Shown here: positions 50,427 through 59,522 of the stretch, piece after piece
Layout: every line of letters begins with the position of its first letter
Position numbering within the stretch: the stretch's first letter is position 1
From: Citrobacter freundii
Lineage (GTDB): Bacteria > Bacteroidota > Bacteroidia > Chitinophagales > Chitinophagaceae
Reading direction: 5' to 3'
Assembly (NCBI GenBank): GCA_003243445.1
Contig: QFQQ01000021.1
Coordinates: 62,001-126,000, forward strand
Length of the DNA stretch: 64,000 bases
Made by a program: the position numbers and the translations under genes
Notes under the pieces: model-generated
Told to the model about the DNA's origin: nothing
Database searches by the model: none
The model's input: the letters and a program-made list of their open reading frames with translations, nothing else

Positions 50427-51179
50427 CTAGATCTCTACGTTATTGTGCAGTTCTTCATCAACCAGGATACGTCCGCAGTTTTCGCAGATCATCACTTTTT
50501 TGTGTTGTTTGATCTCGCTTTGCTTTTGTGGCGGGATGTAATAGAAGCAACCTCCGCAGGCGTCTCTTTCTACAGGAACTACTGCAAGACCGTTGCGATA
50601 GCTTTTGCGGATCTTTTCGTAGCTCACGAGCAGGCGTGGGTCAACGTGCTGCTTTGCTTCTTCTGCAAGTTTTGCGAAATGTGATTCTTCTTTTTCGTTG
50701 GCCGCGATGATCTTTTCCAGCTCACCTTTCTTGGTTGACAATACGCCTTCCTTAACAGCGATATTCTTTTTCGCTTTTTCGAGCATTACTGCTTTTTCAG
50801 AAATCTCTTCGGTCGCGTCTTTGATATGTTTTTCAGCGAGCTTTACTTCCAGCTGCTGCATTTCAATCTCTTTGTTGATCGCTTCAAACTCACGGTTATT
50901 CTTTACGTTCGTGCTTTGCTTTTCGTATTTTTTGATCAGTGCTTCTGATTCCTTGATCGCCTCTTTTCTTTGATTGATAAAATCAGTTACACCATTGATC
51001 TCCTCTTCGATACGCATCTGGCGGGAGTTCAGTCCCTGGATCTCATCCTCGAGGTCCGCTACTTCCATCGGAAGTTCTCCTTTGAGGATACGGATCTCAT
51101 CCATTTTGCTTTCGATCTTTTGCAGGGTTACTAAAGAAGTAAGTTTTTCCTCTACAGAAAATTCTTTAATGTTTGCCAT
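50427..51179 (-). CDS. cdsZ: Zinc-ribbon coiled-coil protein (CdsZ-like)
   Basis: Protein of 250 residues. Residues of about 1-180 form a long coiled-coil ('KESEALIKKYEKQSTNVKNN'), followed by a C4 zinc ribbon with 'ACGGCFYY' and 'MICENCGRIL' (CxxC pairs). This is the C4-type zinc ribbon family, named CdsZ in chlamydiae; the helical part is a nucleic-acid-binding-like rod. The role in Bacteroidota is not established. The nif3-like gene ends 51 nt upstream on the same strand. Confidence 0.85.
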   Translation of the reverse strand: MANIKEFSVEEKLTSLVTLQKIESKMDEIRILKGELPMEVADLEDEIQGLNSRQMRIEEEINGVTDFINQRKEAIKESEALIKKYEKQSTNVKNNREFEAINKEIEMQQLEVKLAEKHIKDATEEISEKAVMLEKAKKNIAVKEGVLSTKKGELEKIIAANEKEESHFAKLAEEAKQHVDPRLLVSYEKIRKSYRNGLAVVPVERDACGGCFYYIPPQKQSEIKQHKKVMICENCGRILVDEELHNNVEI

Positions 51180-51230
51180 GTATTGATTATAATTTGAAGT
51201 TTGTTCAAGGCGGCTAAACCCAGCCGCGGC

Positions 51231-52325
51231 TTAAAAATACTGTACAGGATTGGTATTGACAGTAGTTTTAAGGACGGCAAAGGTAAGGAATTTTTCCTCC
51301 AAAACCTCTTGCAGCAAGGCTGTCGTGAATTGCTCGCTTTCATAATGGCCTATATCCGCGATCACCATCCGGCCGTCGGCATCAAAAAATTCATGATATT
51401 TCATGTCCGCCGTTATGTAAATATCGGCCTTCGCTCTTAATGCATTGGAAATCAAAAAACTACCTGCTCCGCCACAAAGAGCTACGCGTTGAATGCTTCG
51501 GCCGGTCAGCGGGGTGTGCCGGACCAGGGCCAGTCCAAAACGGCTTTTGAGCATTTCCAGGAACGCTTTTTCCTGCACCGGCTCCGGTAATTCGCCCGTC
51601 AGACCAGCGCCTGTGGCCGGGTGCCGGTTGCTCAGCGCCACCACATCATAGGCCACTTCTTCGTAAGGATGATTCTTTACCAGCGCATCCAGGATCGCTG
51701 ATTCCAGGTATGACGGAAAGATCACTTCGATCTTTGTTTCCGGTTCCCGGTGCTGGCTGCCCTGCTGACCAACATAAGGGTCCGTGCCTTTGCCTGCTTT
51801 GAAAGTCCCTGTACCGTCAGCATTAAAACTGCATTCGCTATAGTTGCCGATATGCCCGGCACCTGCGGCAAATAAAGCATTGCGGACCTGGTCAGCTTTG
51901 TCCTTCGCGGCGAAAGTATAGAGCTTGCGCAGCGTATTCTCCTTTGGCGCCAGCACGCGGGTATTTTGCAGACCAAGTATCGACGCCATTTTTCCGCTTA
52001 CGCCATGCAGTACATTATCCAGGTTGGTGTGTATGGCATAAATGGCGATATCGTTTTTAATGGCCATGATCACAGTTCTTTCCACGTAATTATGACCATT
52101 GATCCTTTTGAGGCCGCGGAAAATGATCGGGTGATGCGCTACGATCAGGTTGCATTTTTTAGCCATTGCCTCTTTGACCACTTCTTCGGTCACATCCAGC
52201 GTACACAGGACACCTTTGCACTCCCATGACGGGTGACCCGTGATCAGGCCGGCGTTATCATACGATTCCTGAAGTGAAGAATGCGCGAGCGTTTCGAGAA
52301 ATGATACAACATCAGCTATAATCAT
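51231..52325 (-). CDS. Nif3-like dinuclear metal centre protein (YqfO type)
   Basis: Protein of 364 residues of the Nif3/YbgI family. The two metal-binding halves are 'SYDNAGLITGHPSWECKGVL', 'CNLIVAHHPIIFRGLKRING' and C-terminal 'VALCGGAGSFLISNALR' with 'ADMKYHEFFDADGRMVIADI'. Between them (about residues 130-240) is the inserted CutA-like domain ('VNKLYTF'-type start, 'KNHPYEEVAYDVVALSN') that defines the YqfO form. ATG 52325 is chosen instead of 52355. Suggested roles include GTP cyclohydrolase-like activity, unproven. Likely cotranscribed with cdsZ. Confidence 0.88.
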   Translation of the reverse strand: MIIADVVSFLETLAHSSLQESYDNAGLITGHPSWECKGVLCTLDVTEEVVKEAMAKKCNLIVAHHPIIFRGLKRINGHNYVERTVIMAIKNDIAIYAIHTNLDNVLHGVSGKMASILGLQNTRVLAPKENTLRKLYTFAAKDKADQVRNALFAAGAGHIGNYSECSFNADGTGTFKAGKGTDPYVGQQGSQHREPETKIEVIFPSYLESAILDALVKNHPYEEVAYDVVALSNRHPATGAGLTGELPEPVQEKAFLEMLKSRFGLALVRHTPLTGRSIQRVALCGGAGSFLISNALRAKADIYITADMKYHEFFDADGRMVIADIGHYESEQFTTALLQEVLEEKFLTFAVLKTTVNTNPVQYF

Positions 52326-52497
52326 GAAAGGGGGATTTATTGGATTACCGATCAATAAAACGTTGACTGCGCCAAATTAAGGCATTTGATTTTTCCAATA
52401 AGCACTGTTACATGATTCTATTCTTTTTACAAAAGGATTCCACAATTATCTATCAATAGAGATCAGGAGTTCTTATTTTTAGACGGAGCTGGAGAGA

Positions 52498-52563
52498 TCG
52501 ATGGTCGATGTTAGATGGTCGATTACTTACCCTGAATTGGTCGACCATCGACCATCGGACATC
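52498..52563. repeat. Short GATGGTC heptamer inverted repeat
   Basis: Left units GATCGATGGTCGATGTTAGA (52496-52524) face GGTCGACCATCGACCATCGG (52538-52560), with only about 20 nt of loop. It lies 12 nt upstream of the YitT-family start codon. Confidence 0.8.
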
Positions 52564-52574
52564 ACTCCTCCTCA

Positions 52575-53576
52575 ATGACTTTACCACAAAAATCCCCGTC
52601 TATGGCAATACGGTTCATCCGCAACCTGCGGGACAAAATGATCAGCACTTTGGGAAAGAAAGAGCAGGAGTCTGCAAGCAGGTACAGGCAGGCTAAGTTA
52701 TCATGGCAAAAACAGAAGGCAATAAAAGGGAGCATCCGCAGTGCGTTGCTGGTGGGACTTGGGGTATTATCGGCCGGTTTCGGATTGAGGGGTTTCCTGA
52801 TGCCTAATAATTTTATTGATGGTGGAGTGACCGGTATTTCACTGCTGATCAATGCGAAAACAGATTTATCGCTTTCAGCAATGATCATCCTGATCAATAT
52901 TCCCTTTCTTTTACTCGGCTGGCAACAGATCAGCAAAGGGTTCAGTATACGAAGTATCGTCGCTATTTCATTGCTGGCGCTGGCGATCGCTGTGATCCCA
53001 TATCCCGCAGTTACCAATGACAAGTTACTGGTGGCCGTGTTTGGCGGATTTTTTCTTGGTGCAGGCATTGGTCTTACTATCCGTGGCGGTGCGGTTATCG
53101 ATGGTACAGAGATCCTTGCGATTTTCCTGAGCCGACGAAGAAGTTTGAGCGTGGGTGATTTTATACTCGTCTTTAATATTGCGATCTTCTCCGTTGCGGC
53201 CTATCTTCTTTCACCTGAAACCGCGCTTTATGCAATCCTCACCTATCTCGCCGCATCCAAAACGGTCGACTTTATTTTGGAAGGGGTCGAGGAATTCACC
53301 GGGGTAACGATCATTTCTCCCCGGAGTGAGGAGATTGCGACGTTTATCAAGCAGCAAATGGGCCGGGGTCTGACGGTGTATTCAGGCCGCCGCGGTTTTG
53401 GCAAACGCGGCGAGAGCGATATTGCCACGGACATTCTTTTCACGGTTGTAACCCGCCTCGAGATCGCGCGTCTCACCAATGAGATAGAAAAGATCGATCC
53501 CAATGCATTTATTGTAATGCAGAGTATAAAGGATACGAGAGGGGGGATGGTGAAGAAGAGGCCGTTGAAGGAATGA
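52575..53576 (+). CDS. YitT-family membrane protein
   Basis: Inner-membrane protein of 333 residues. After a charged N-terminal segment (about 50 residues), five or six membrane helices form the YitT (DUF161) domain: 'LSAGFGLRGFLMPNNFIDGG', 'GISLLI', 'GFFLGAGIGLTIRGGAVIDG'. A C-terminal soluble DUF2179 domain follows: 'GVTIISPRSEEIATFIKQQM', 'RGLTVYSGRRGFGK', 'LFTVVTRLEIARLTNEIEKI'. The long N-terminus is unusual; ATG 52602 is an alternative start. Family function unknown. Confidence 0.88.
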   Translation: MTLPQKSPSMAIRFIRNLRDKMISTLGKKEQESASRYRQAKLSWQKQKAIKGSIRSALLVGLGVLSAGFGLRGFLMPNNFIDGGVTGISLLINAKTDLSLSAMIILINIPFLLLGWQQISKGFSIRSIVAISLLALAIAVIPYPAVTNDKLLVAVFGGFFLGAGIGLTIRGGAVIDGTEILAIFLSRRRSLSVGDFILVFNIAIFSVAAYLLSPETALYAILTYLAASKTVDFILEGVEEFTGVTIISPRSEEIATFIKQQMGRGLTVYSGRRGFGKRGESDIATDILFTVVTRLEIARLTNEIEKIDPNAFIVMQSIKDTRGGMVKKRPLKE

Positions 53577-53577
53577 G

Positions 53578-53740
53578 GAGGACGACGGACCACAGACCGC
53601 AGACCGCAGACGGCCGTTTACGTTGGATGACTCCTATTGACTGGAAAATCCATAGAAACAAATTGAACTGGTCGGAGTACTAATGAATGACCTAACGGAA
53701 ACGACTGTCCGCGGTCCGTCGTCCGTGGTCGGCGGTCCAT
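53578..53740. repeat. GACCGCA heptamer inverted repeat
   Basis: Left arm 53578-53616 (ACGACGGACCACAGACCGCA) starts 2 nt after the YitT stop. Right arm about 53706-53740 (GTCCGCGGTCCGTCGTCCGT) is complementary, with less strict variant order than other elements. Confidence 0.85.
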
Positions 53741-53788
53741 AGTCATATTTTCCTTATATTGTACTTACGATTGTAAACCCATCTGATC

Positions 53789-54406
53789 ATGCTTCAAAGA
53801 ACCAAAGGGCGTCTGCTGCTTGCTGCGCTGGTGATAACCGGAATGGCAGGCACACCCAAAAACACGACATTGTCGCAGGAAGAGCGGAAGTTTTGCGTAA
53901 CAAACCTTAGGAAATCGAAGAATGAATTTGTTCATACACTGAAAAAGCTCAGTCCCGCACAATTGGCCTACAGGCCCGCCAGGAAGAAAGCGAGCATACA
54001 GGATCATATCCTGCATATCGCTTCAGTGGAAAAAGTGCTTGAGCAGCAATTGCAGCAGGCGATGAACCAGCCCTCCCGCCCCGCTGAACGGACAGCAATC
54101 AAATTTTCTGACGAAGAACTGATCCGGATGGCATCTGATCCCGGGTATCCCTTACTGGCCGGACTGACAAAAAATATGAATAGCTGGTCATCACCACAGG
54201 AAGCGATCGGATCATTTCTTTCCACCCGCTCAGACCAGGTAAAATATGTACGAAATACCACGGAAGATCTTCGCAATCATGTAGTTCAGCTTGAATTCGG
54301 ATATATCGACTGCTATCAGCTATTGCTGGTCATCACTCATTATTCCAACAGGTATCTTGATCAGATCCGGGAGATCATGGGCGACGAACACTTCCCTGCA
54401 TCATAG
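53789..54406 (+). CDS. DinB-family protein with N-terminal signal
   Basis: Protein of 205 residues. A signal-like N-terminus ('LLLAALVITGMAGTPKNTTL') is followed by a four-helix DinB-like domain: 'NLRKSKNEFVHTLKKLSPAQ', 'YRPARKKASIQDHILHIASV' (metal-ligand His region) and 'LLLVITHYSNRYLDQIREIM' (second His region). DinB proteins are thought to be metal-dependent, thiol-linked enzymes; export of one is less usual. Confidence 0.78.
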   Translation: MLQRTKGRLLLAALVITGMAGTPKNTTLSQEERKFCVTNLRKSKNEFVHTLKKLSPAQLAYRPARKKASIQDHILHIASVEKVLEQQLQQAMNQPSRPAERTAIKFSDEELIRMASDPGYPLLAGLTKNMNSWSSPQEAIGSFLSTRSDQVKYVRNTTEDLRNHVVQLEFGYIDCYQLLLVITHYSNRYLDQIREIMGDEHFPAS

Positions 54407-54509
54407 ACCACCAGCAAGCCAGCCCATCGAACTTTCCATCATAAATCAGCGCAATTATACGATTGCGCTGGTGAGGGCATATTTTTAACTTGTAACAAAA
54501 TTGGTCGCT

Positions 54510-54920
54510 ATGAAAAACGCCGTTCTTGCCTTGATGATGATGTGTATATTAACCGGCTGCAAGAAGTTTATCGAACAGCAGAAAGAAAACCTTGTCTGGG
54601 CTGTAATGACCCAGGGACAATGGTCGATCACCAGGTTTGTCGAAGCCGGCGATACGATCACTACACAATTCTCTCCTTATTCATTTCAATTCAACCGCGA
54701 TTATACCGTAGATGCGATCAGGGGTGGTGCTGTAGAAAGCAAAGGCACCTGGGAAGCCGACCCCGAAACAATGAATATCACTGCAAGTTTTTCCAGTGCA
54801 AATGAAACGATCACCCGCATCAATGGCACCTGGCATATTTACCAGAAAAGTACTTCTTATGTAATGGCGGATCAATCGGGCGCTATAGAAAAGTCTTTGC
54901 GGCTGGATAAACTTCCGTAA
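54510..54920 (+). CDS. Lipoprotein of unknown function
   Basis: Protein of 136 residues with lipobox Cys17 ('MMMCILTGCKKFIEQQ'). The rest is a lipocalin-like small beta domain: 'GQWSITRFVEAGDTITTQFS', 'FNRDYTVDAIRGGAVESKGT', 'INGTWHIYQKSTSYVM'. ATG 54510 is chosen over TTG 54501. It resembles the lipoprotein at 40259-40696 in plan but not in sequence. Confidence 0.68.
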   Translation: MKNAVLALMMMCILTGCKKFIEQQKENLVWAVMTQGQWSITRFVEAGDTITTQFSPYSFQFNRDYTVDAIRGGAVESKGTWEADPETMNITASFSSANETITRINGTWHIYQKSTSYVMADQSGAIEKSLRLDKLP

Positions 54921-54928
54921 GATAGTTT

Positions 54929-55103
54929 GTCCGTTATTCGTTGCCCGTTGTCCGAAATGAAGTCAGACAGACAAATATCCTTTTCATAAACACCGGCAAA
55001 GACTACCCGGAAAGATTCATTGCAAAAAGCCTTCCCGACTAAAAAAACAACCATCACCGGAAGAAGCTCCCATGAAAATACTTCTGTGAACAACGGGCAA
55101 TTA
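54929..55103. repeat. GTCCGTT-type heptamer inverted repeat
   Basis: Left arm 54929-54954 has three and a half 7-nt units (GTCCGTT, ATTCGTT, GCCCGTT). The right arm gives the complement over TTGCCCGTTGT (54941-54951 with 55090-55100). A fifth heptamer family with the same plan. From 54955 to 55089 no gene is seen. Confidence 0.7.
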
Positions 55104-55166
55104 ACCACTAATCCAATTCCCCGGAATAGTTTTTGCTGTTAAAATCTTGCAGCCTAAACTTTTTCT

Positions 55167-58100
55167 CTGAACTACCTAACCACCGTTGCTTTTACAAGGG
55201 CCCTATGTGTTCTTGCGCTTGCTTTAATGGCAACAGCTACTTTATTTGCGCAAACACCTTCCGCAAATTTTACGGCCTCTCCTATCAGCGGATGTTCACC
55301 ATTAATCGTGCAGTTCCAGGATCAATCCACCGGCAATCCAACCAGCTGGTCATGGGATCTTGGTAATGGGAACACTTCAACGCTACGCAATCCACAGGCA
55401 ACTTATTTTACTCCCGGCAATTATACTGTCCGGCTTACGGTGACCAATGCTTCCGGAACAAACACGCTTACGCGGACGCAGTACATCACCGTATATCAGC
55501 CGCCAACGGTCAATTTCTCCGGCAGTCCGCAAACCGGTTGTTTTCCTGAACATACACAGTTCACCGATCTGTCTTCAGCAGCACCGGGGAGTTCAATCAT
55601 CAGCTGGCAGTGGGATTTCGGAAATGGTGTAACCTCTACCCTGCAGAATCCACTGGCAACCTACAGTGCTTCTGGTGCATTTGCCGTTACACTGAAAGTG
55701 ACGGATGACAGAGGCTGCAGCCGCATCCTGGGAAGAAGCAGCTATATAAATGTGACTCCGGGAGTAACAGCTTCGTTTGCACCCAATCCGGCGATCGCCT
55801 GTACTGCACCAGCGATCATCCGGTTCAATAACACATCAACGGGACCGGGTACAATGTCCTATCAATGGAATTTCGGCGACGGTGGCATTTCTTCGGGTGC
55901 TTCCCCAACACATACCTTTACCAACGAAGGCGTCTATAATGTACGGTTGACAGCAACGAGCAGCAGCGGATGCGAAGACACGATCGAAACAACTGTTTCT
56001 GTTGGCGGGTTTCTAAGCTCTTTCAAGGTAAGCGATACTACCTGTCCGGGATCGGCGATCAGCTTCACCAATACATCATCACCCCGGCCGGATAGCGTTC
56101 GCTGGACTTTCGGCGATGGTGGCGTCTCATTTGATACACTGCCGGTGCACGTCTACGCCAACCCGGGAACGTATACAGTCCGGTTATATAATTATTTCGG
56201 CGGCTGTATTGATTCTGCCATACAGCAGGTAACAGTCAATGTACCGCCTGTAGCAAATTTCAGTGCCGCTAATACGAATACATGCCAGCAATCACTGACA
56301 GTGAATTTCCAGGATGGATCAACCGGGGCTTCCGGATGGTTATGGGATTTCGGCGATAATACTACATCTACGCTGCAAAATCCGTCGCACATTTATAACG
56401 ACTATGGAACTTATACAGTTACGCTGATCGTAACAAACACCAGCGGATGCCGGGACACGCTTAGCAAACCTGCTTATATCAGGTTGCAACGCCCACAGGT
56501 CACGTTACCTCAATTGCCATTGAACGGATGTATTCCCTTTACTTTTTCACCTGTTCCTGTGATCAATTCAACAGATGCAATCGTTTCATTCAACTGGGAC
56601 TTTGGCGATGGAGGAACTTCCACCCAGCAAACACCGACGCATATTTATATTACACAGGGTATCTATACAGTAAAACTTGTCTATACCAGTTCAACCGGCT
56701 GCACCGACAGCGTGATCGTAGCTTCAGGGATCACAGTGGGATCAAAACCGGTAGCCGGTTTTTCAGCTACGCCGACAGAGGCATGCGCAGCCAGTCCGAT
56801 CTTCTTTACAAATCTTTCGGTAAACTACACACAATTGCTTTGGGATTTTGGAGACAACAGTGGCTCTTTCGATATCAATCCCTCACATACATACAACGAT
56901 ACAGGTTACTTTAACGTACAACTGATCGCAACAAACTTTGGGTGTACTGACACTGCAGTCCAGGCCGGCTATATTCATATCATTCCACCTATCTCAAGAT
57001 TCACAGCTGACTTTAATTGCAGCAACCGGTTTCAGTTCTCTTTTACTGACGAATCTATTCTGCCGCAGTCCTGGCTTTGGGATTTTGGCGACGGCACTAC
57101 TTCCACTGTACAAAACCCAACACATATTTATGCCGCATTGGGAACATATACAGTGTTTCTAACCGTTACGAACGGGAATTGCTCCCATACATCCCAGCGC
57201 ACCATCACAATGTCCAGGCAATCACCTGACTTTACCGTCAGCTCCAATACTGTTTGTAAAGGCACACAGGTTTCATTTACTCCGATCAATTTCAACCCGA
57301 ACATTACAACAGCCGTTTACTGGAATTTTGGCGATGGTGTAGAGGAAAGCAGTTTTGGACAGCAGGTTGCCACACATACCTACAGTGCATCCGGGAATTA
57401 TACTATCATGCTGATCACCGGAGATCTGAATGGTTGCCGCGATACAACGATCAAAGCAGCCTATATCCGAGTGAACGGACCGGTCGCAAATTTTGCCGCC
57501 CGGACAAATGGAGGCTGTGCAGGAAATACATTCTATTTTGATGATCAGTCAGCAACAGATGGCACCAATGCGATCACAAACTGGCAATGGGATTTTGGCG
57601 ATGGCACCATCCGGAATTTCACTGCGCCACCGTTCACCCATAGTTACTCAGCTGCCGGCACTTTCACGGTTAAACTCGTGGTAACCGATGCATCCGGCTG
57701 CCGTGACAGCCTCATCCGGTTAACCTACATCACCGTCACCGATCCGCTGCTCGGTTTTGATGCAAACGCATTAACAACATGTCCGGGTGCCAGCATTACC
57801 TTCAACAATACCACCACACCCGCACCGGTTACAAGCATCTGGGACTTTGGAGACGGCAGCACTTCAGCACAGCAATCAACTTCCCATATTTATACCGATA
57901 CCGGCTATTATGATATTAAACTGGTGATCACAGATCAGGCTGGTTGCATTGATTCGTTAATAAAGACAGATTACCTGCACGTTGTATTACCGGTCGCAGG
58001 GTTTACCGTCAATGATTCGTTCAGCGCCTGTACGCCGCTGGAAGTGCAGTTCACCAGTACTTCCCAAAACGCTGCTTCTTATTTATGGGACTTTGGTCCC

Positions 58101-59519
58101 GGAGAAGGCAATTCATCCCTGCCAGATCCTGTGCACTATTATTCGACCCCGGGGATATACAGGGTTAAAATGCTTATCACCAGCCCTGGTGGTTGCCAGG
58201 ATTCTGCATTCATGAATATTACTGTGCTTGATACAGCAGGCATCAGGTTCCGCTATACACCGATCAACGGGTGCAATCCGCTGCAGGTAAGTTTTAATGC
58301 TATAGGGCCGTTATCCACTCAATCTTACTTTTGGGATTTTGGGGATGGCACAGAGATAACGAATACCCCTGACGTCAATCACATTTATTCATCCTTTGGC
58401 AATTATCTTCCCAAAGCCGTATTGCTTGATCCTCCTGGCTGTGTCATTCCTGTCTCAGGAATTGATACGATACGTGTCCGCGGAGCAAACATCAAATTCG
58501 GTATTTCTGATTCTGTTCTTTGTGACGCGGGTTCTGTCAGCTTTACAGATTCAACGACCAGCAGCGACCCGGTCATTTCCTATACCTGGGACTTCGACGA
58601 TGGCACCACATCTGCACTGCAACATCCGGTGCATTACTATTCATCGCCGGGAAATTATAATGTTGGATTGACGACGGTCACTCAGTCAGGATGTACCAAT
58701 ACTTTTACGAAAACAACGGCGGTAAAAGTTGTGGCCCGGCCTGACATCGCAATCACCGGAGACAGTTCCGTCTGTGTATTTGATTCGCTTTTACTTAGTG
58801 GTACATTTTTAAGTCCGGATACTTCCGTGGTGACCTGGCACTGGAATTTCCCCAATGGAAACACCTCCAACGTTCAACTTCCGCCGGCACAGACTTATCC
58901 TTCCGGAACGTTTACCGTATATGCTTTTGCAACGAACAGTACAGGTTGTATTGATACAGCCACAAAACAGATCATCATACATCCGCTGCCAACGGTGGAT
59001 ATGCCTGGTCAGATGATCATTGCAGTCGGATTTGCAGATACTATTCCTGCGTCCTACTCTGCAGGGGTCAACCAATGGGCATGGACGCCGCCTTATGCGT
59101 TGAGCTGCTCCCAATGTCCTCGCCCCATCGTTAATCCCAAGTCCACCACCACTTATCAGCTTGCTTTTGCTGATGTGAATGGATGCAGGAACAGTGCAAA
59201 GATCGAAATAGTGGTGCTGTGCAAGGATGCTAACTTTTATGTGCCGAATACTTTCTCACCCAATGGCGATGGCAGCAACGATCGTTTTTACCCGAGAGGA
59301 AAAGGACTCTACCTGATCAGGTCGATGCGCGTGTTCAACCGCTGGGGCGAAGTAGTGTTTGAAAACAGGAATTTCCCGGCCAACGATGCATTGGCTGGTT
59401 GGGATGGGAAATATAAAGGCAACAGGGCTCAACCTGATGTATACGTATATCAGATAGAAATCCAATGTGACAACGGTGAATTGATCAAATTAAGCGGCAA
59501 TATCGCCCTCATCTTATAA
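55167..59519 (+). CDS. Multi-PKD cell-surface protein, type IX secretion cargo (type B)
   Basis: About 1430-1450 residues. Some 14-15 PKD domains follow each other, each marked by a 'WDFGDG'-like core, for example 'WNFGDGGISSG', 'WDFGDGTTST' and 'WDFGPGEGNSS'. The last 90 residues are the gliding-motility-associated C-terminal (CHU_C, type B sorting) domain: 'YVPNTFSPNGDGSNDRFYPR', 'RVFNRWGEVVFENRNF', ending 'LIKLSGNIALIL'. It is exported by Sec then by type IX secretion and probably acts as an adhesin. Start is problematic: ATG 55227 cuts the signal peptide, while an in-frame CTG at 55167 gives a full one. The PorP/SprF gene follows after 3 nt. Confidence 0.88.
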   Translation: MNYLTTVAFTRALCVLALALMATATLFAQTPSANFTASPISGCSPLIVQFQDQSTGNPTSWSWDLGNGNTSTLRNPQATYFTPGNYTVRLTVTNASGTNTLTRTQYITVYQPPTVNFSGSPQTGCFPEHTQFTDLSSAAPGSSIISWQWDFGNGVTSTLQNPLATYSASGAFAVTLKVTDDRGCSRILGRSSYINVTPGVTASFAPNPAIACTAPAIIRFNNTSTGPGTMSYQWNFGDGGISSGASPTHTFTNEGVYNVRLTATSSSGCEDTIETTVSVGGFLSSFKVSDTTCPGSAISFTNTSSPRPDSVRWTFGDGGVSFDTLPVHVYANPGTYTVRLYNYFGGCIDSAIQQVTVNVPPVANFSAANTNTCQQSLTVNFQDGSTGASGWLWDFGDNTTSTLQNPSHIYNDYGTYTVTLIVTNTSGCRDTLSKPAYIRLQRPQVTLPQLPLNGCIPFTFSPVPVINSTDAIVSFNWDFGDGGTSTQQTPTHIYITQGIYTVKLVYTSSTGCTDSVIVASGITVGSKPVAGFSATPTEACAASPIFFTNLSVNYTQLLWDFGDNSGSFDINPSHTYNDTGYFNVQLIATNFGCTDTAVQAGYIHIIPPISRFTADFNCSNRFQFSFTDESILPQSWLWDFGDGTTSTVQNPTHIYAALGTYTVFLTVTNGNCSHTSQRTITMSRQSPDFTVSSNTVCKGTQVSFTPINFNPNITTAVYWNFGDGVEESSFGQQVATHTYSASGNYTIMLITGDLNGCRDTTIKAAYIRVNGPVANFAARTNGGCAGNTFYFDDQSATDGTNAITNWQWDFGDGTIRNFTAPPFTHSYSAAGTFTVKLVVTDASGCRDSLIRLTYITVTDPLLGFDANALTTCPGASITFNNTTTPAPVTSIWDFGDGSTSAQQSTSHIYTDTGYYDIKLVITDQAGCIDSLIKTDYLHVVLPVAGFTVNDSFSACTPLEVQFTSTSQNAASYLWDFGPGEGNSSLPDPVHYYSTPGIYRVKMLITSPGGCQDSAFMNITVLDTAGIRFRYTPINGCNPLQVSFNAIGPLSTQSYFWDFGDGTEITNTPDVNHIYSSFGNYLPKAVLLDPPGCVIPVSGIDTIRVRGANIKFGISDSVLCDAGSVSFTDSTTSSDPVISYTWDFDDGTTSALQHPVHYYSSPGNYNVGLTTVTQSGCTNTFTKTTAVKVVARPDIAITGDSSVCVFDSLLLSGTFLSPDTSVVTWHWNFPNGNTSNVQLPPAQTYPSGTFTVYAFATNSTGCIDTATKQIIIHPLPTVDMPGQMIIAVGFADTIPASYSAGVNQWAWTPPYALSCSQCPRPIVNPKSTTTYQLAFADVNGCRNSAKIEIVVLCKDANFYVPNTFSPNGDGSNDRFYPRGKGLYLIRSMRVFNRWGEVVFENRNFPANDALAGWDGKYKGNRAQPDVYVYQIEIQCDNGELIKLSGNIALIL

Positions 59520-59522
59520 ACA

